From: Dallia pectoralis
Lineage: Eukaryota > Chordata > Actinopteri > Esociformes > Umbridae
Direction: 5' to 3'
Length of the DNA stretch: 64,000 nt
NCBI GenBank assembly: GCA_029465975.1
Contig: CM055753.1
Span: 2,308,643 to 2,372,642 of the forward strand
Position numbers and translations under genes: made by a program. Positions within the stretch are counted from its first letter, which is position 1, and each line of letters starts with the position of its first letter. This document shows positions 1-11,839 of this stretch, piece after piece. Below the pieces are notes generated by a model. It did no database searches, was not told the DNA's origin, and saw only the letters and a program-made list of their open reading frames with translations.

Positions 1-2371
1 TCGAGTTTCTTTAATCTTATGACACATGAATTCAGCCAACCATTTTTCTACCATCATGGACTTGCCATTTATGAGCCACAGCTTCAAATGAATACCCGAA
101 CAATTATAATCGGGCCTTGAATTTGAACCCCTATTAACGAGGTATACCAGGGCCATTATTCAGCGACAGCTTTAAAGTATATAGCCATTAGTGCAGAATA
201 CATAAAAGGGTTCAAACGAAGAGGTGATTACAGATACCCACGGGTCAGAACTGGTCAGCGTAATCTAGGAATCGGGGGGGGGAACTCGACGTTGTGTGGA
301 GAGATCAGGAGAGAGATAAACACTAACATCCACACGCAGATAGAAGGAGCGCTAGAGTTTTATTGTTCCGTCTGGTCTCTAACCGGAGCCGGTGATTATC
401 TGTCCCTGTCACTATCAGATTCTCTAATGAGGCTTTTAACCAGGTTCTTTCCTAATTAATCCCAGGTGCAGGAACACCAATGACTGCGAGATATGAAAAA
501 AAAGAACTCAAAAGGGATTTCTGTCCGCCGTGCGTTCAAAATGATTTATGGTTGGTGGCTATAATCTTGGCACAGCTCCAGACTTCAAGATGAAAAGTAG
601 TTAGATGGTACTCTTGTTTTTTTGCTGTTAACCTTCATGATTTTCTCTTCGTCTCCTCGTGTCTCCTGCTGTTAGCGATGGTCGGACGAGTTATATCTTG
701 ATTTTCTTCCCGTCCAACGAATGACAGCTAATTGATGAGACAAAGTGTCCAAACAGTGATGTGTCATAATATTTCATAAAACTGTCACTGACTCGGCTCT
801 CGCTGTATAAAACCGGTTACTGGTGGCTGAACAACAGCACAGTCTAGCATTCACAAATGATTTGTTCCTCACAACGGAAGTACTTAGTTAATAAAGTTGT
901 ATTATTCTCTTTAAGATTTACTTACAGAGAAGCACATAAAAGTGCCGAAATAAGTAAAGTTACAGGGTGAATGTCTGCATCCTAAATCAGCGTTATTGTA
1001 ATTCTAGTTACAGGAAGGATAAAAGTGCAAAAGTACAAAATGCTGTGGCAACAGATTGTGGAAACATGATTGTTGAAAAGCTTATGTGTATAAAAGACTA
1101 CAGTCAAAAAGAAGAGAATGACTTTAACTTAATTCCTGTGAAAAAACACAATTTGGGTTATTTCAGGTGTTTGTGAATTATAATGCCAAAAGCCCCACAA
1201 AAGAAACACTGGATATTGATTCATTGTAAACATTTTATAATATTCCCAAAGATTCTCTCAGGAGTGTGCATTTGTCAATCAGTGTAGGAATTTTTAGTGT
1301 AAAGATTTGTAAATAATATGACAGTTAATATGATTTTGAATACAATCATTCATGTTTTGGGTTGACAGCTTTGTGTTATAAAAAGTCCCGGAAGCCGTTC
1401 TTTATTAAACCAATAGTCTAATAATCATCAATTGGCACCTGTGCATTTGCCAAACGACGAGAGAACATCCATTTGGGTCGGTGAACAGACGGGACTGTGC
1501 AGACTAGCGATGAAACTGGAACATCTACACCTCTGGTACTGTCCAGCAATGGTTCACTTCTGGAGTCATTTCCTGGTGCCGAAATTGAGGGGCATCTGTG
1601 ACCACGTCCAGTCGGTCTTGCTCGTGGGACTTCCTTATGGGACATATATATGGCGGATGAATTGCAAAAAGAAAACACTAAACTGGAGAATGTTAAGGGA
1701 ACAATGATAAAGATGTTGGTTCTGTTCGTTTTTTTTGGCCTGTTATTTAAGGTTTAGCAGAATAACAGATTTCAGATGGGTTCCTCAGGTTACATGTTTT
1801 TCTTCGGCTGCAATCTCTCTCTCTGAACCTCGCAACATTTTTCCAGGCTCCTTTATATTCAAGAGAGTACAGCAACAAGCATAACACGATGCTGGCCCTC
1901 GGGTGTCCGATTTGCAGAACAAAAATAGTTTGAACTAATGCCGTTCTTGATTTGACCACCACGCACAACAACATGTTTATCTAATCCCACCCACCAATTA
2001 ATTATCTAAATAGCAGAAGACAAATTCGTCTCTTCTGTCCTACATAGTACCAGATCCATGTTTGTAATCATTATGTTTGATGTGCATTTGCAAAATTACA
2101 TGGCGTCACCTTAGGTTGTTTTGAAATAAATGAGCTGGTGTTTTTTAATATTGTGAATATTGCTGCCGAACACGCATCTGAATGCCCCTAGTGACTCCAT
2201 TCTAGAGTATGCATGTTAGTCATTATCTTCATCGTTCTCCGTTACTAACTGCCCGTGGCTACATAATCTTTGGATACCCTTAATCTTATTCGCGGTCGGG
2301 TTTGCTCCATAATTTAAAACAAGAAAGGGTATGCAGACAAGACATAGTTGCTTTGCTGATGCTGAAGCACG
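1..2371. other. gene-free stretch, nothing recognised
   Basis: I see no exon, RNA gene or repeat family here that I can name. An open frame of 91 codons at 1432-1707 (+) has a short stretch (LEHLHLWYCPAMVHFW) that faintly resembles the C-terminal Cys/His region of LINE reverse transcriptases. It is too short and unsupported to call, and the opposite strand is open over the same bases. Confidence 0.5.
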
Positions 2372-2420
2372 ACTCGGATTATAAAAGATACTCGGATTAT
2401 AAAAGATACTCGGATTATAA
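2372..2420. repeat. short 18-bp tandem repeat
   Basis: The 18-bp unit ACTCGGATTATAAAAGAT is present about two and a half times head to tail. It is too short to be more than a local slippage product. Confidence 0.8.
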
Positions 2421-2519
2421 GAGCAAATTCTCAGAAATTAGTCAATGACGCTCAAACACGAAATATGACACCGACATGTAAGCTTATTTACTGGTTTGTT
2501 ATCAGCATGCAGCAGTAAG

Positions 2520-2640
2520 GCGACCGTCAGCCTAGCTGTCATGGTGTCTGACTAGAAACCAAAAGGTTGCCAAATCAAATTCCAAGCTGGCCAGGGCAAA
2601 CTTTATAATAAGTTACATGTCAGTTACATAAAAAGTCCCC
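2520..2640 (+). mobile_element. degenerate tRNA-derived SINE-like fragment
   Basis: The order of motifs follows the head of fish tRNA-derived SINEs: a CCTAG...TGGTGTCTGACTAG segment like a tRNA D-arm to anticodon region, then AACCAAAAGGTTGC followed by a decayed B box, then a segment resembling 'gagctgacaagg' of salmonid SINEs. The B box has several mismatches, so Pol III activity is not expected. This is family resemblance from memory, not an alignment. Confidence 0.35.
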
Positions 2641-3697
2641 ATGGATGAAGCCAAATGCCGAATGCCGAAAAAGTAATCAGCTGACATTGCATGTACACCG
2701 ATATTTATTACTGACTATTTTGGAGTTAGATTTATGGTTAAGGGGAGTGTTACTGATTTGGTTGTGGTTCTTTTTCGACAAGCGCACTTGATAATGCTGA
2801 AGAACGGGTGGATTTGCTTACAACTGGCGGTTGAGGCAGTGGGCCAATGGGGTTCTGCTCAAAAGGCATCGTTGCAAGACAGACATTTGCCCGACCGTTA
2901 TCTCCGTGTTTACATCTGTGCCACTTGCAGGTTTAGAAATCAGATCCAGGAACAGGGCCATCTGGGCCCAATTCCTCTCCATATCAACCCAGGCACTTAC
3001 AGGTCATACATGAGACAATGGCTGTGATAGAAGCAGACAAATCGAGGGCCATATGGGAAAGAGAGCAACAGAAAGAAAGAAAAAGAGCGGCACACAAATC
3101 AACAGACTGCTGCCAGCTCCTGCCAAGTCTTTGCCCTGTAGGGGGCTGATGTGTCTGGGGTTTAGATGGGCGTCCGCTGCCTTTTGAACAGACAGCCGGA
3201 GCCGCCGTTTCATCTCCAGAACTAACAAAAAGCGCCGGGGTGAAAATAATAGAAAATAATAAAGTATTGCCGAACCAATAACCACTTGTCCCCCAGAGGG
3301 GTGAAGAGAAGAATTGTTTAAAGTTTGTTTTTTGTTTCACTTTCTCTAAGTCCCGTTTCACACGAATATATGTGTTTGAGGAAGAAGCATTGTTCTATGT
3401 GACATGGATACCACTGTGAACAGTGCAGTACTGACGTGATCACACAACCAATTCTCCAACCATTAAGGCCCTGGTCTGTACTGTTTGTCACTTACAGGTA
3501 CTTAAACATGTTGAGATACCTTGACGTCTACTGCTGCAACACTACCATACTGTGACACTGTATTATGTTAGTCCATTTAGAGATGCTGTAAAGTCGCTGG
3601 TCACTTTACTTGTTCTGCTCTTGTTTTCGGAGGAGGCATTACTTTTCACTGTTATTCTCAGGCAAACTCTTCCTGGACTCTAACTCATGAAATAAAG
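2641..3697. other. gene-free stretch, nothing recognised
   Basis: No supported gene. A moderately GC-rich patch near 3100-3300 gives overlapping open frames of 90-125 codons on the - strand, but none has a recognisable domain and they overlap each other in different frames, so I do not call them. Confidence 0.5.
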
Positions 3698-3990
3698 GTG
3701 AAGCTAGTCACCTTTTACTCTACAAAATCACTTGAGTTGTGTTGCAGTGTCCTGAAACAATTTATTACGGACGGACGTGACAATAATGAAGTGTACGATA
3801 ATAACGTCAGGAGGGAAGTGTGGAGAAAAAAGGGAACTGCTCATAAGTCAACATCTCCCACCTGGACTGTGAAACATGGCGTTGGTAGTGCTATGGCCTG
3901 GGTATGCACTGTACCTGGATCAGGCTCATTTGTCTTCATTGAAGATGCGACTGCAGCCAGCAGCCGGATGAATACTAAATCGTTATATTT
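3698..3990 (+). mobile_element. Tc1-like transposase fragment
   Basis: The + strand translation contains VWRKKGTAHKSTSPTWTVKHG followed by GSAMAWVC, which matches the order of the DDE-region block of fish Tc1 transposases (VWRKKG...TVKHGGGS.M.WGC). Only this central part is present. The N-terminal DNA-binding domain, the last catalytic Glu region and both terminal inverted repeats are missing, so it is a dead fragment. It lies immediately upstream of the 11-bp array. Confidence 0.7.
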
Positions 3991-4085
3991 TTAAACGGAA
4001 ATATAAAAGGTCTGCTTTTTAATGCGGCAGGACCAAATGAGAGAACCTGCTTGACTGGCCCAGTTAGATTAGCAGGAAGGGAAGG

Positions 4086-5130
4086 TTGCTGCAGTACAGG
4101 GCTGGTACAGGGCTGGTACAGGGTTGGTACAGGGGTGGTACAGGGGTGGTACAGGGGTGGTACAGGGGTGGCACAGGGCTGGTACAGGGGTGGTACAGGG
4201 CTGGTACAGGAGTGGTACAGGGCTGGTACAGGGGTGGTACAGGGGTGGCACAGGGCTGGTACAGGGGTGTTACAGGGCTGGTACAGTGGTGGTACAGGGC
4301 TGGTACAGGAGTGGTACAGGGCTGGTACAGGGGTGGTACAGGGCTGGTACAGGGCTGGTACAGGGGTGGTACAGGGCTGGTACATGGGTGGTACAGGGGT
4401 GCTACAGGGCTGGTACAGGGGTGGTACAGGGGTGGTACAAGGCTGGTACAGGGGTGGTACAGGGCTGGTACATGGGTGGTACAGGTGTGCTACAGGGTTG
4501 CTAGAGGGCTGGTACAAGGCTGGTACAGGGCTGGTACAGGGGTGGTACAGGGCTGGCACAGGGGTGGTACAGGGGTGGTACAAGGCTGGTACAGGGGTGG
4601 TACAGGGCTGGTACATGGGTGGTACAGGTGTGCTACAGGGTTGCTACAGGGCTGGTACAAGGCTGGTACAGGTCTGGTACAGGGGTGGTACAGGGCTGGC
4701 ACAGGGGTGGTACAAGGCTGGTACAGGGGTGGTACAGGGGTGGTACAAGGCTGGTACAGGGGTGGTACAGGGCTGGTACATGGGTGGTACAGGTGTGCTA
4801 CAGGGTTGCTACAGGGCTGGTACAAGGCTGATACAGAGGTGGTACAAGGCTGGTACAGGTGTGGTACAGGGTGCTACAGGGGTGGTACAGGGGTGGTACA
4901 GGGCTGGTACAGGGCTGGTACAGGGGTGGTAGGGCTGGTACAGGGGTGGTAGGGCTGGTACAGGGATGGTACAGGGCTGGTACAGGGGCTGGTACAGGGG
5001 TGGTAGGGCTGGTACAGGGGCTGGTACAGGGGTGGTAGGGCTGGTACAGGGGTGGTACAGGGGTGGTACAGGGGTGGTACAGGGGTGGTACAGGGGTGGT
5101 AGGGCTGGTACAGGGGTGGTACAGCATCAC
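4086..5130. repeat. 11-bp minisatellite, about 93 copies
   Basis: Head-to-tail units of GGTACAGGGGT or GGTACAGGGCT fill just over 1 kb. Eleven is not a multiple of three, so each frame cycles through an 11-residue repeat. With few stop-forming units, several frames stay open on both strands (up to 293 codons); these are not genes. A variant block starting CATGGGTGGTACAGG recurs at 4383, 4471, 4614 and 4779, spacings of 88, 143 and 165 bp, all multiples of 11, showing higher-order duplication. Confidence 0.95.
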
Positions 5131-6057
5131 CTAGGAAGACACTTAGCATGTGGTCATTGTTGCTTATGTTGCAGACAACAGGTAAGTATTGCATGCAAAG
5201 GACCTAGGACCTCATACTAAACATTAGTACTTATTGCACCCAATGTTAATCTGAACTTTTAAATGGGAGGACATTGCACACAGAGGGCTGTCATTACTTA
5301 ACAGTTAATCCCAATTGGATGACAATTCCCTCAAGTTAAAGCTGACAGTCTGTTGTCGAAGCCAATAGTCGTTCTATATTTTCAAATCCTGAAGTGCAAT
5401 TTCCCTGTCAGAATACTTCAGGAGTGTACTGTTTATTATAAACCTACATTTCTGACCCATTTCATCATCTGCTACGGCAGTCATTACTAGAGCTGCCAAA
5501 TCTGTTCTGCCAGAGTACTACGAGACGTGGCATATTCAAGCATATAATTGGTCGTGTTATGTAACCGAACGGGGAACAGGATGAACGTTTTAAAGACACA
5601 CCTCTAAGGGTTTCGAGTGGAACGATTATTTTAGCGATTGGCATTTAATGGGCTAAACTAAAAAACACATTTTGGGTAATTATATCTACAATAGCCGGGG
5701 AGACCTGGTAGCATCCCCGACAGGGAGATCTGATGAGTCAATTTTAAAAGAGTTTTTCGTTGACAGGACGTTAGATTTGAGAATCACACATTTACTGATT
5801 GTCACTCTTATTTTCATGTACGGCACATTTCTCGTTCGCTCGCTGTAGCTCTTTCGTGCGCTCTCTCAGTCTCACTCCCCCTTTGTCAAATCTCTTTCCA
5901 ACCACGACAGCAGGCAGGTAGAGGGAGAGAAGCGTGAGCTATTTGCTACTAATGAGATAAGGTGGAAACATGGGTTATATTCCATCTGTTTTTAACTTGT
6001 CAGCTGTCATGTCTTGAACGCTCTTTACTGTACGCTCGCACACATGCACAATAACAC
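5131..6057. other. gene-free stretch, nothing recognised
   Basis: Ordinary AT-leaning sequence between two repeats. No exon-like, RNA-like or transposon-like signal was found. Confidence 0.5.
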
Positions 6058-6068
6058 CCACACACACA

Positions 6069-6139
<71 letters not shown>
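6058..6139. repeat. (CA)n microsatellite
   Basis: About 80 bp of almost pure CA dinucleotide, with an isolated CAGA interruption near its left end. Confidence 0.97.
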
Positions 6140-6143
<4 letters not shown>

Positions 6144-6605
6144 TCAGGTAATATCAGCACAAAAACAAGTACCTGGTTTCACTGTTATTAAAAATAATAT
6201 TTTTGATCTACCCAATAGAATAACCAAGAGGCAATTTCCTGAATGTTCTTCAGTTATTAACATATTATTCAATACTTACAGCCTATTGCTTAAAACGATA
6301 AACCTCTGACAGAAAACGTATGGTTATACTCAAAGCACGATCTCTGTGTGATATTTTACTTTGCCCTCAGATAGCACACAGCAGTGTTAAGTACAATGAC
6401 ATTGAAGTAGCAGAACACCTCATCATTTATTGGTTGTTCTATTTCGTAATTTCTTTTAGACTGTAAACGTTAGATTGTTGCTAAAGTATACAGAAAATGC
6501 ACCAATGTCTAATAATTGTTGTAGCAATTTGCATTGTTATTTGAAATGTTTCAGAGTAATATTTAGTATTCATCTATTTTATAAAAGTATATCGACATTT
6601 ACAGT

Positions 6606-7370
6606 GTCACAACCTGATCTGTCTCACCTGACTTGTCTTTGACTCCACCCCTTTCCACCAGGTGTTCCCAATGTACTAATTATTCCCTGGGTTTTATATG
6701 TCAGCATTTCCTGTTCCCTGTTGCCAGATTTTTTGTCTTAATACTCTCGTTTACAGCGTTACCCTGTTCCATGTTATCTGTTCTGATTTCTATTCCCAGT
6801 GTTTGACCGTTTCCGTTTTCTGACCTCGAGCCTGCCTGACCCCTGTACTATACGTTATTGAACCCTGCCTGTCCACGACCACGAACTAGCCTCCTGTTAT
6901 TGAACCCTGTCTGTCCAGGACCACAAACCAGCCTACTCCCGTTATTGAACCCTACCTGTCCTGACCACAAACCAGCCTACTCCTGTTATTGAACCCTACC
7001 TGTCCTGACCACAAACCAGCCTACTCCCGTTATTGAACTCTGCCTGTCCACGACCACGAACCAGCCTACTCCTGTTATTGAACCCTACCTGTCCACGACC
7101 ACGAACCAGCCTATTCCCGTTATTGAACCCTACCTGTCCTGACCACAAACCAGCCTAACCCCGTTATTGAACTCTGCCTGTCCACGACTACGAACCGGCC
7201 TACTCCTGTTATTGAACCCTACCTGTCCACGACCACGAACCAGCCTATTCCCGTTATTGAACTCTGCCTGTCCACGACCATGAACCAGCCTACTCCTGTT
7301 ATTGAACCCTACCTGACCATCACTACATTTTCTGGATTATCCTTTTCATAAACATTATTGTTCATTATCT
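6606..7370 (+). mobile_element. probable gypsy-like solo LTR enlarged by an internal minisatellite
   Basis: The left end TGTCACAACCTGATCTGTCT and the following CACCTG...CCACCAGGTG...TTCCTGTTCCCTGTTGCCAG order resembles long terminal repeats of teleost gypsy-type retrotransposons. From about 6854 to 7318 there is a 44-46-bp tandem repeat, about ten copies, each carrying GTTATTGAACCC...ACCAGCCTACTCC. The right end runs into CTGGATTATCC...CATAAACATTATTG, as expected for the polyadenylation end of such an LTR. No gag or pol lies next to it, so a solo LTR is likely. The family assignment is from memory. Confidence 0.5.
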
Positions 7371-8651
7371 ATCATTATCTAGAGCTGAAGATTATGGACA
7401 ATTGTGCTTTTCAAAGACTGTTCAGTGTGGACTACGCAAAAAAATATGATTGGTGTATAAACAGATGAATAGTCCTGAATTGGGGTGAATGGTCCAGAAC
7501 TTTGGAAAATTGCAAAACTGTAATTGACTAATTACAAACCTAATTTAAAATTTCATCGCCAATGGCAGCTGGTGTTCAGTTTTCCGGTCTCAAATCCGAC
7601 AGACAAAGCGAATGTCTCGCCTAAGAAATTGCCCATTGCTGAAAAGCTATTTCTTTGTCACACTGTATGATTGAAAATCATAGAAAATTCAATAATGCAT
7701 GGAAACTATTTCTTTACATCAATTCAATCATCAATCATTATTTTCTCCCCGACCCGGTTTCTGGAAATGGCTCTGATTCTAGCCAACATGCAGAGGTGAA
7801 TATGGTGAAAGGTGGAGCTAGAAGCCTAAGTGTCTGACACATACACCACCCTATGCAGTTGGCAGTCCCTCTTCTACTGCATAAACACATTATCTGCTGT
7901 GGAAAACAGAAAAGGAAGCATCAGTGCATTAACAGAAAGGGTACAGTACAGCCAAGAGAAAGGAACTGACGAGGTGACTTGACGGAGGACAACATTTTAC
8001 AAAATCTGTTACAATGGTCCAGTAGAGATAAAAAATAGAGATGAGCCAGTGAGATAGAATCCCATAGACATCACTGGAGCAGTACAACTGGGTGAAGGGT
8101 GTGAAGTTAAGATAACAGGCTTCTGCAGAGTGAACAAGAGCCTGATATAATCCAGTCATACTGTATATATAATACGTAACTGGTCTGCAGACATTTTGGA
8201 CCGTGCTTTGAAATTATGACCTCAAGAATAAAAAGATGAATTCTATAAAGGTTCATTTTCATCATCCACTGAAAACGTCGCTGCGGAGAAAGATAGAAAT
8301 AAAGAAAGAAAAGAAAATAGAGGCATAGTGTTATGTGTCTTGTTATGGTTAAGCAGGAAAAATATCAAATCAAGACCAGAGCAACCAGATGGTGTCGATA
8401 AAGTAATTCTGACGTTGTCAGAATCGATCATTTTCTCCTCTAATATCTGTAACCAGGAGAGTGTGAGGAGTGGATAATGTGTCTTGACGTCTTGCCCATC
8501 TCTGCACTGGCTGTCAACAAAAGCCTAAACAGCACAAACTATCCCATTAAATCTTCTGTTTCAGTGGGAGATTTAATGGACTTAGCCACTTGCCAGTCTC
8601 TTGTTACTAACTCGGGAAAGAGAGAAAGCCATAGGCAGAGTCGACTATTAC
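7371..8651. other. gene-free stretch, nothing recognised
   Basis: No supported gene or named repeat. Short open frames here have no recognisable content. Confidence 0.5.
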
Positions 8652-9113
8652 AAACTGGCCAACTGGCCAACCTGGCATGTAGTGACTGGCACATCACATA
8701 CAACTGGCCAACCTGGCATATAGTGACTGGCACATCACATACAACTGGCCAACCTGGCATATAGTGACTGGCACATCACATACAACTAGCCAACCTGGCA
8801 TATAGTGACTGGCACATCACATACAACTGGCCAACCTGGCATAGAGTGACTGGCACATCACATACAACTAGCCAACCTGGCATATAGTGACTGGCACATC
8901 ACATACAACTGGCCAACCTGGCATATAGTGACTGGCACATCACATACAACTGGCCAACCTGGCATTGTGACTGGCACATCATATACAACTGGCCAACCTG
9001 GCATATAGTGACTGGCACATCACATACAACTGCGAACCTGGCATATAGTGACTGGCACATCACATACAACTGGCCAACCTGGCATATAGTGACTGGCACA
9101 TCACATACAACTG
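8652..9113. repeat. 41-bp minisatellite, about 11 copies
   Basis: The unit begins AACTGGCCAACCTGGCATAT and ends in GTGACTGGCACATCACATAC. Most copies differ by single bases (TAGCC for TGGCC, or a short deletion near 8960). Open frames on both strands follow from the repeat and are not genes. Confidence 0.95.
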
Positions 9114-9345
9114 ACACTACTGTCAGTCTCTCCGATGTGGAAATCATTGTAACATTTTGCATAGTTACCTCTATGGTACCAGCTCATGTTAATGTGTCCA
9201 GATGTTGTGGAAAGCAAGACCCATTATGAGAATAAGAATTCAAAATCTTGCAGATTAGCTTAGTGGTGTTTCGGATTGTGTTGCAACTGGCCTGCAGGTT
9301 CCTGGTGTTCAACCTTGTTGGGGCTTAATTTCACTGCAAAGACAT
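9114..9345. other. spacer between two minisatellites
   Basis: Short unique sequence; nothing recognised. Confidence 0.5.
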
Positions 9346-10030
9346 GAGAGAGAACTGGGGATTGTGGATTTTGGTGTTGACTTTGGAGTGGATTTTGGTG
9401 TGGATTTTGTATTTGGGTGTAGATGTGGGTGTGGATTTTATGGTGGATTTGGGTGTGAATTTTGATTTTAGTGTGGATTTGAAATTTGGTATGGATTCGG
9501 ATTTGGGCGTGGTTTTGTATTTGGGTGTGGATTTTGTATTTGGGTGGGGATTTTGTATTTGGGTGTAGACTTGTGTGTGGATTTGAGGTTTTAGTGTGGA
9601 TTTGGAATTTGGTGTGGATTTGGGTTTTGTCGTGGTTTTGGATTTGGGTGTGGATTTTGGATTTGGGTGTGGATTGGATTTGGGTCTGGATTGGATTTGG
9701 GTGTGGATTGGATTTGGGTCTGGATTGGATTTGGGTGTGGATTTTGTATTTGGGTGTGGATTTTGTATTTGGGTGTAGACTTGGGTGTGGATTTGAGGTT
9801 TTAGTGTGGATTTTGTATTTGGGTGTGGATTTTGTATTTGGGTGTAGACTTGGGTGTGGATTTGAGGTTTTAGTGTGGATTTGGAATTTGGTGTGGATTC
9901 GGATTTGGTCGTGGTTTTGGATTTGTGTATGGATTGGATTTGGGTCTGGATTGGATTTGGGTCTGGATTGGATTTGGGTGTGTATTTGGATGTGAGTGTG
10001 GATTTGTGTATGGATTTGGATTTGGTATTT
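9346..10030. repeat. GT-rich minisatellite almost free of C on the + strand
   Basis: Imperfect units built on TTGGGTGTGGATTTTGTAT, TTGGATTTGGGTCTGGAT and related hexamer multiples. A longer block (GACTTGGGTGTGG...GAGGTTTTAGTG) recurs three times, around 9570-9600, 9778-9805 and 9849-9875. The + strand contains very little C. Open frames on both strands (up to 272 codons on -, rich in HTQIQNPHP-type repeats) are repeat artefacts. Confidence 0.93.
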
Positions 10031-11839
10031 AAAGGTGGTTTTGAGTTCCATTGACTCAATAAGAACGTCTGACCACATATTAATGCTTATAACACATATG
10101 AAAGGTTAACCCCTTTGTAAGGAACTGGGATATTATTATTACACTGGTTCCTTCATGAACTTTAAAATTACTGAAGGAAAATTCTGTCATTTTCAGTTGT
10201 TCAGTTTTTTGGAGAAATACGTTGACTCTCATAGGCATAAGATGATCATTTAAAACAAACAAGCACTGACAATCAATTCAAAGCATCTAAGCTTTTGGTT
10301 ACATTCGCAAAGAAAGAAACGAACAATGTTAGTTATTTATTCTGAACTGAATTCTAGCTCTACAGATCTGCAATGGTAAATTGACTGGCTGGTAAACTAA
10401 TATAAAAATGGGTTTGTTCCGCTACAAGTAATCTGTCTCACTAATTGTATCACTGCCACAAAATTGCTTTTCTCCAGCTTGATCTCTTGAGCACCAAAAC
10501 ATGGTTTCAACACGATTTAACAAATAATTATTGTAATGTGTAAAGGAAAAAAGCAACTAGAAAAGGGGTTGTTGTAAAAGACACCCACTGTGGGTCTCTT
10601 CTAAATGACCCGTTAAGAAAAATTTAACGACCCACATTAGAGCGTACGTTCCTTTTGACAAGTGGAAGTACTCTTTGAAGATTAGATTGTCTCTTGGGTG
10701 CTTTGATACTAGTTGTGCCACAGCACGGGTGAAACATATCTTGACCACTAAGATGAGAAGCAGGACCAGAACCAGAAACACACAGACTAAACAGGAGACT
10801 ACAAGTGAGGGCCCAAAACCCAATTTCCAAATACAGACAAAAATATGATGTTATTGTAATGCCTGCCGCACGGTGCCACGCTACCTCTTCCTCTCCGGCA
10901 CTCCTCCTTGTCGTTGTACTAACGACCAATAAGAGACAAAGGCAGCAAAGCGCCCCGTAGACACACCTGCTCCCCATCACTTATTACATTGGCTATTTAT
11001 GTCCCTGTTTTTTACTTGCAGCTCACAGATTAGTTAGTATTAGTATTAGTATTAGTATTGTTTCCCTGTGTACTTCTGTGTGGTGCAGATTGTTATTTAA
11101 TTTGATGACACCGTGTGCCGTTCATCATGTTGGTCGATATCTGGTATTTTTCTACGGTTTCACCTGACCTATCACACCGCAACCTTACCTTGTATACCGG
11201 TACCTTCGCAAATCACAGTTATATTTAAAAATAAAATGATTTGCTGATTGGGGCTTGAACATTGCAGTCCACAAACTGACCAACTAATAATTCAGCCCAT
11301 TTCCGAATGTGAGGCGTCAGCAACTGAAGTGATGAAAACACGGGTTGGAGGAAGGCGAGAGTAGAAATAAAATAGGAATCACAAGGAAATGGCTCCGTAG
11401 TGATATTAGACTGGAGATAGGAGGGAACCTAATGTCTCACTATGTTTACTTGAGAGGAGGCTTGTCCGAAACATTTTTCTAATTAAAAAATGCTTTGGGG
11501 AGGTGTGTCTGCTATCATCAGAAAATACACCAGAACAGCAAAGCCGCCCGACAATCTAGCTGAGGCCATCTGTCGATGCTGGTCGCAGGCACCAGGGAGA
11601 CTGATACCAATGCGCTGTGAACACTCTAGTTACCTCCACTGACAGCCTGATCCACACAAGCAGAGACCTGTAATGTTCTGCCTTGCGTCACACTTGGCTG
11701 GCCGCGATAACGTTCTAACTGTCTGAGTAACGCAAACGGTACCGTTTGGACAGCTCCATATGCTACAGTTAACAGTAGCTGTGGAGGAGGTTTACATAAA
11801 AGCTTACAGTAAGTAACCGATTTTCTTATCTATTCCTCA
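10031..11839. other. gene-free stretch with a small TTAGTA hexamer run
   Basis: No supported gene. A run of five TTAGTA hexamers lies at about 11033-11059. Open frames of 88 and 118 codons on the - strand at 10557-10980 overlap in different frames and match nothing I know. Confidence 0.45.

Noticed and set aside
1418..1707. Opposing 86- and 91-codon frames, with a faint LINE-like Cys/His segment on +
   Set aside because: Too short, both strands open, no second motif to support it.
2734..3361. Overlapping frames of 60-125 codons on both strands
   Set aside because: No recognisable domain; different frames overlap, as expected by chance in GC-richer DNA.
4051..4952. Open frames of 288 and 293 codons (WYRGGTGV-type repeats) and - strand proline/cysteine repeats
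   Set aside because: An 11-bp repeat without stops keeps several frames open on both strands; not evidence of a gene.
9260..10078. 272-codon - strand frame rich in HTQIQNPHP
   Set aside because: Product of the GT-rich minisatellite; the + strand is open as well.
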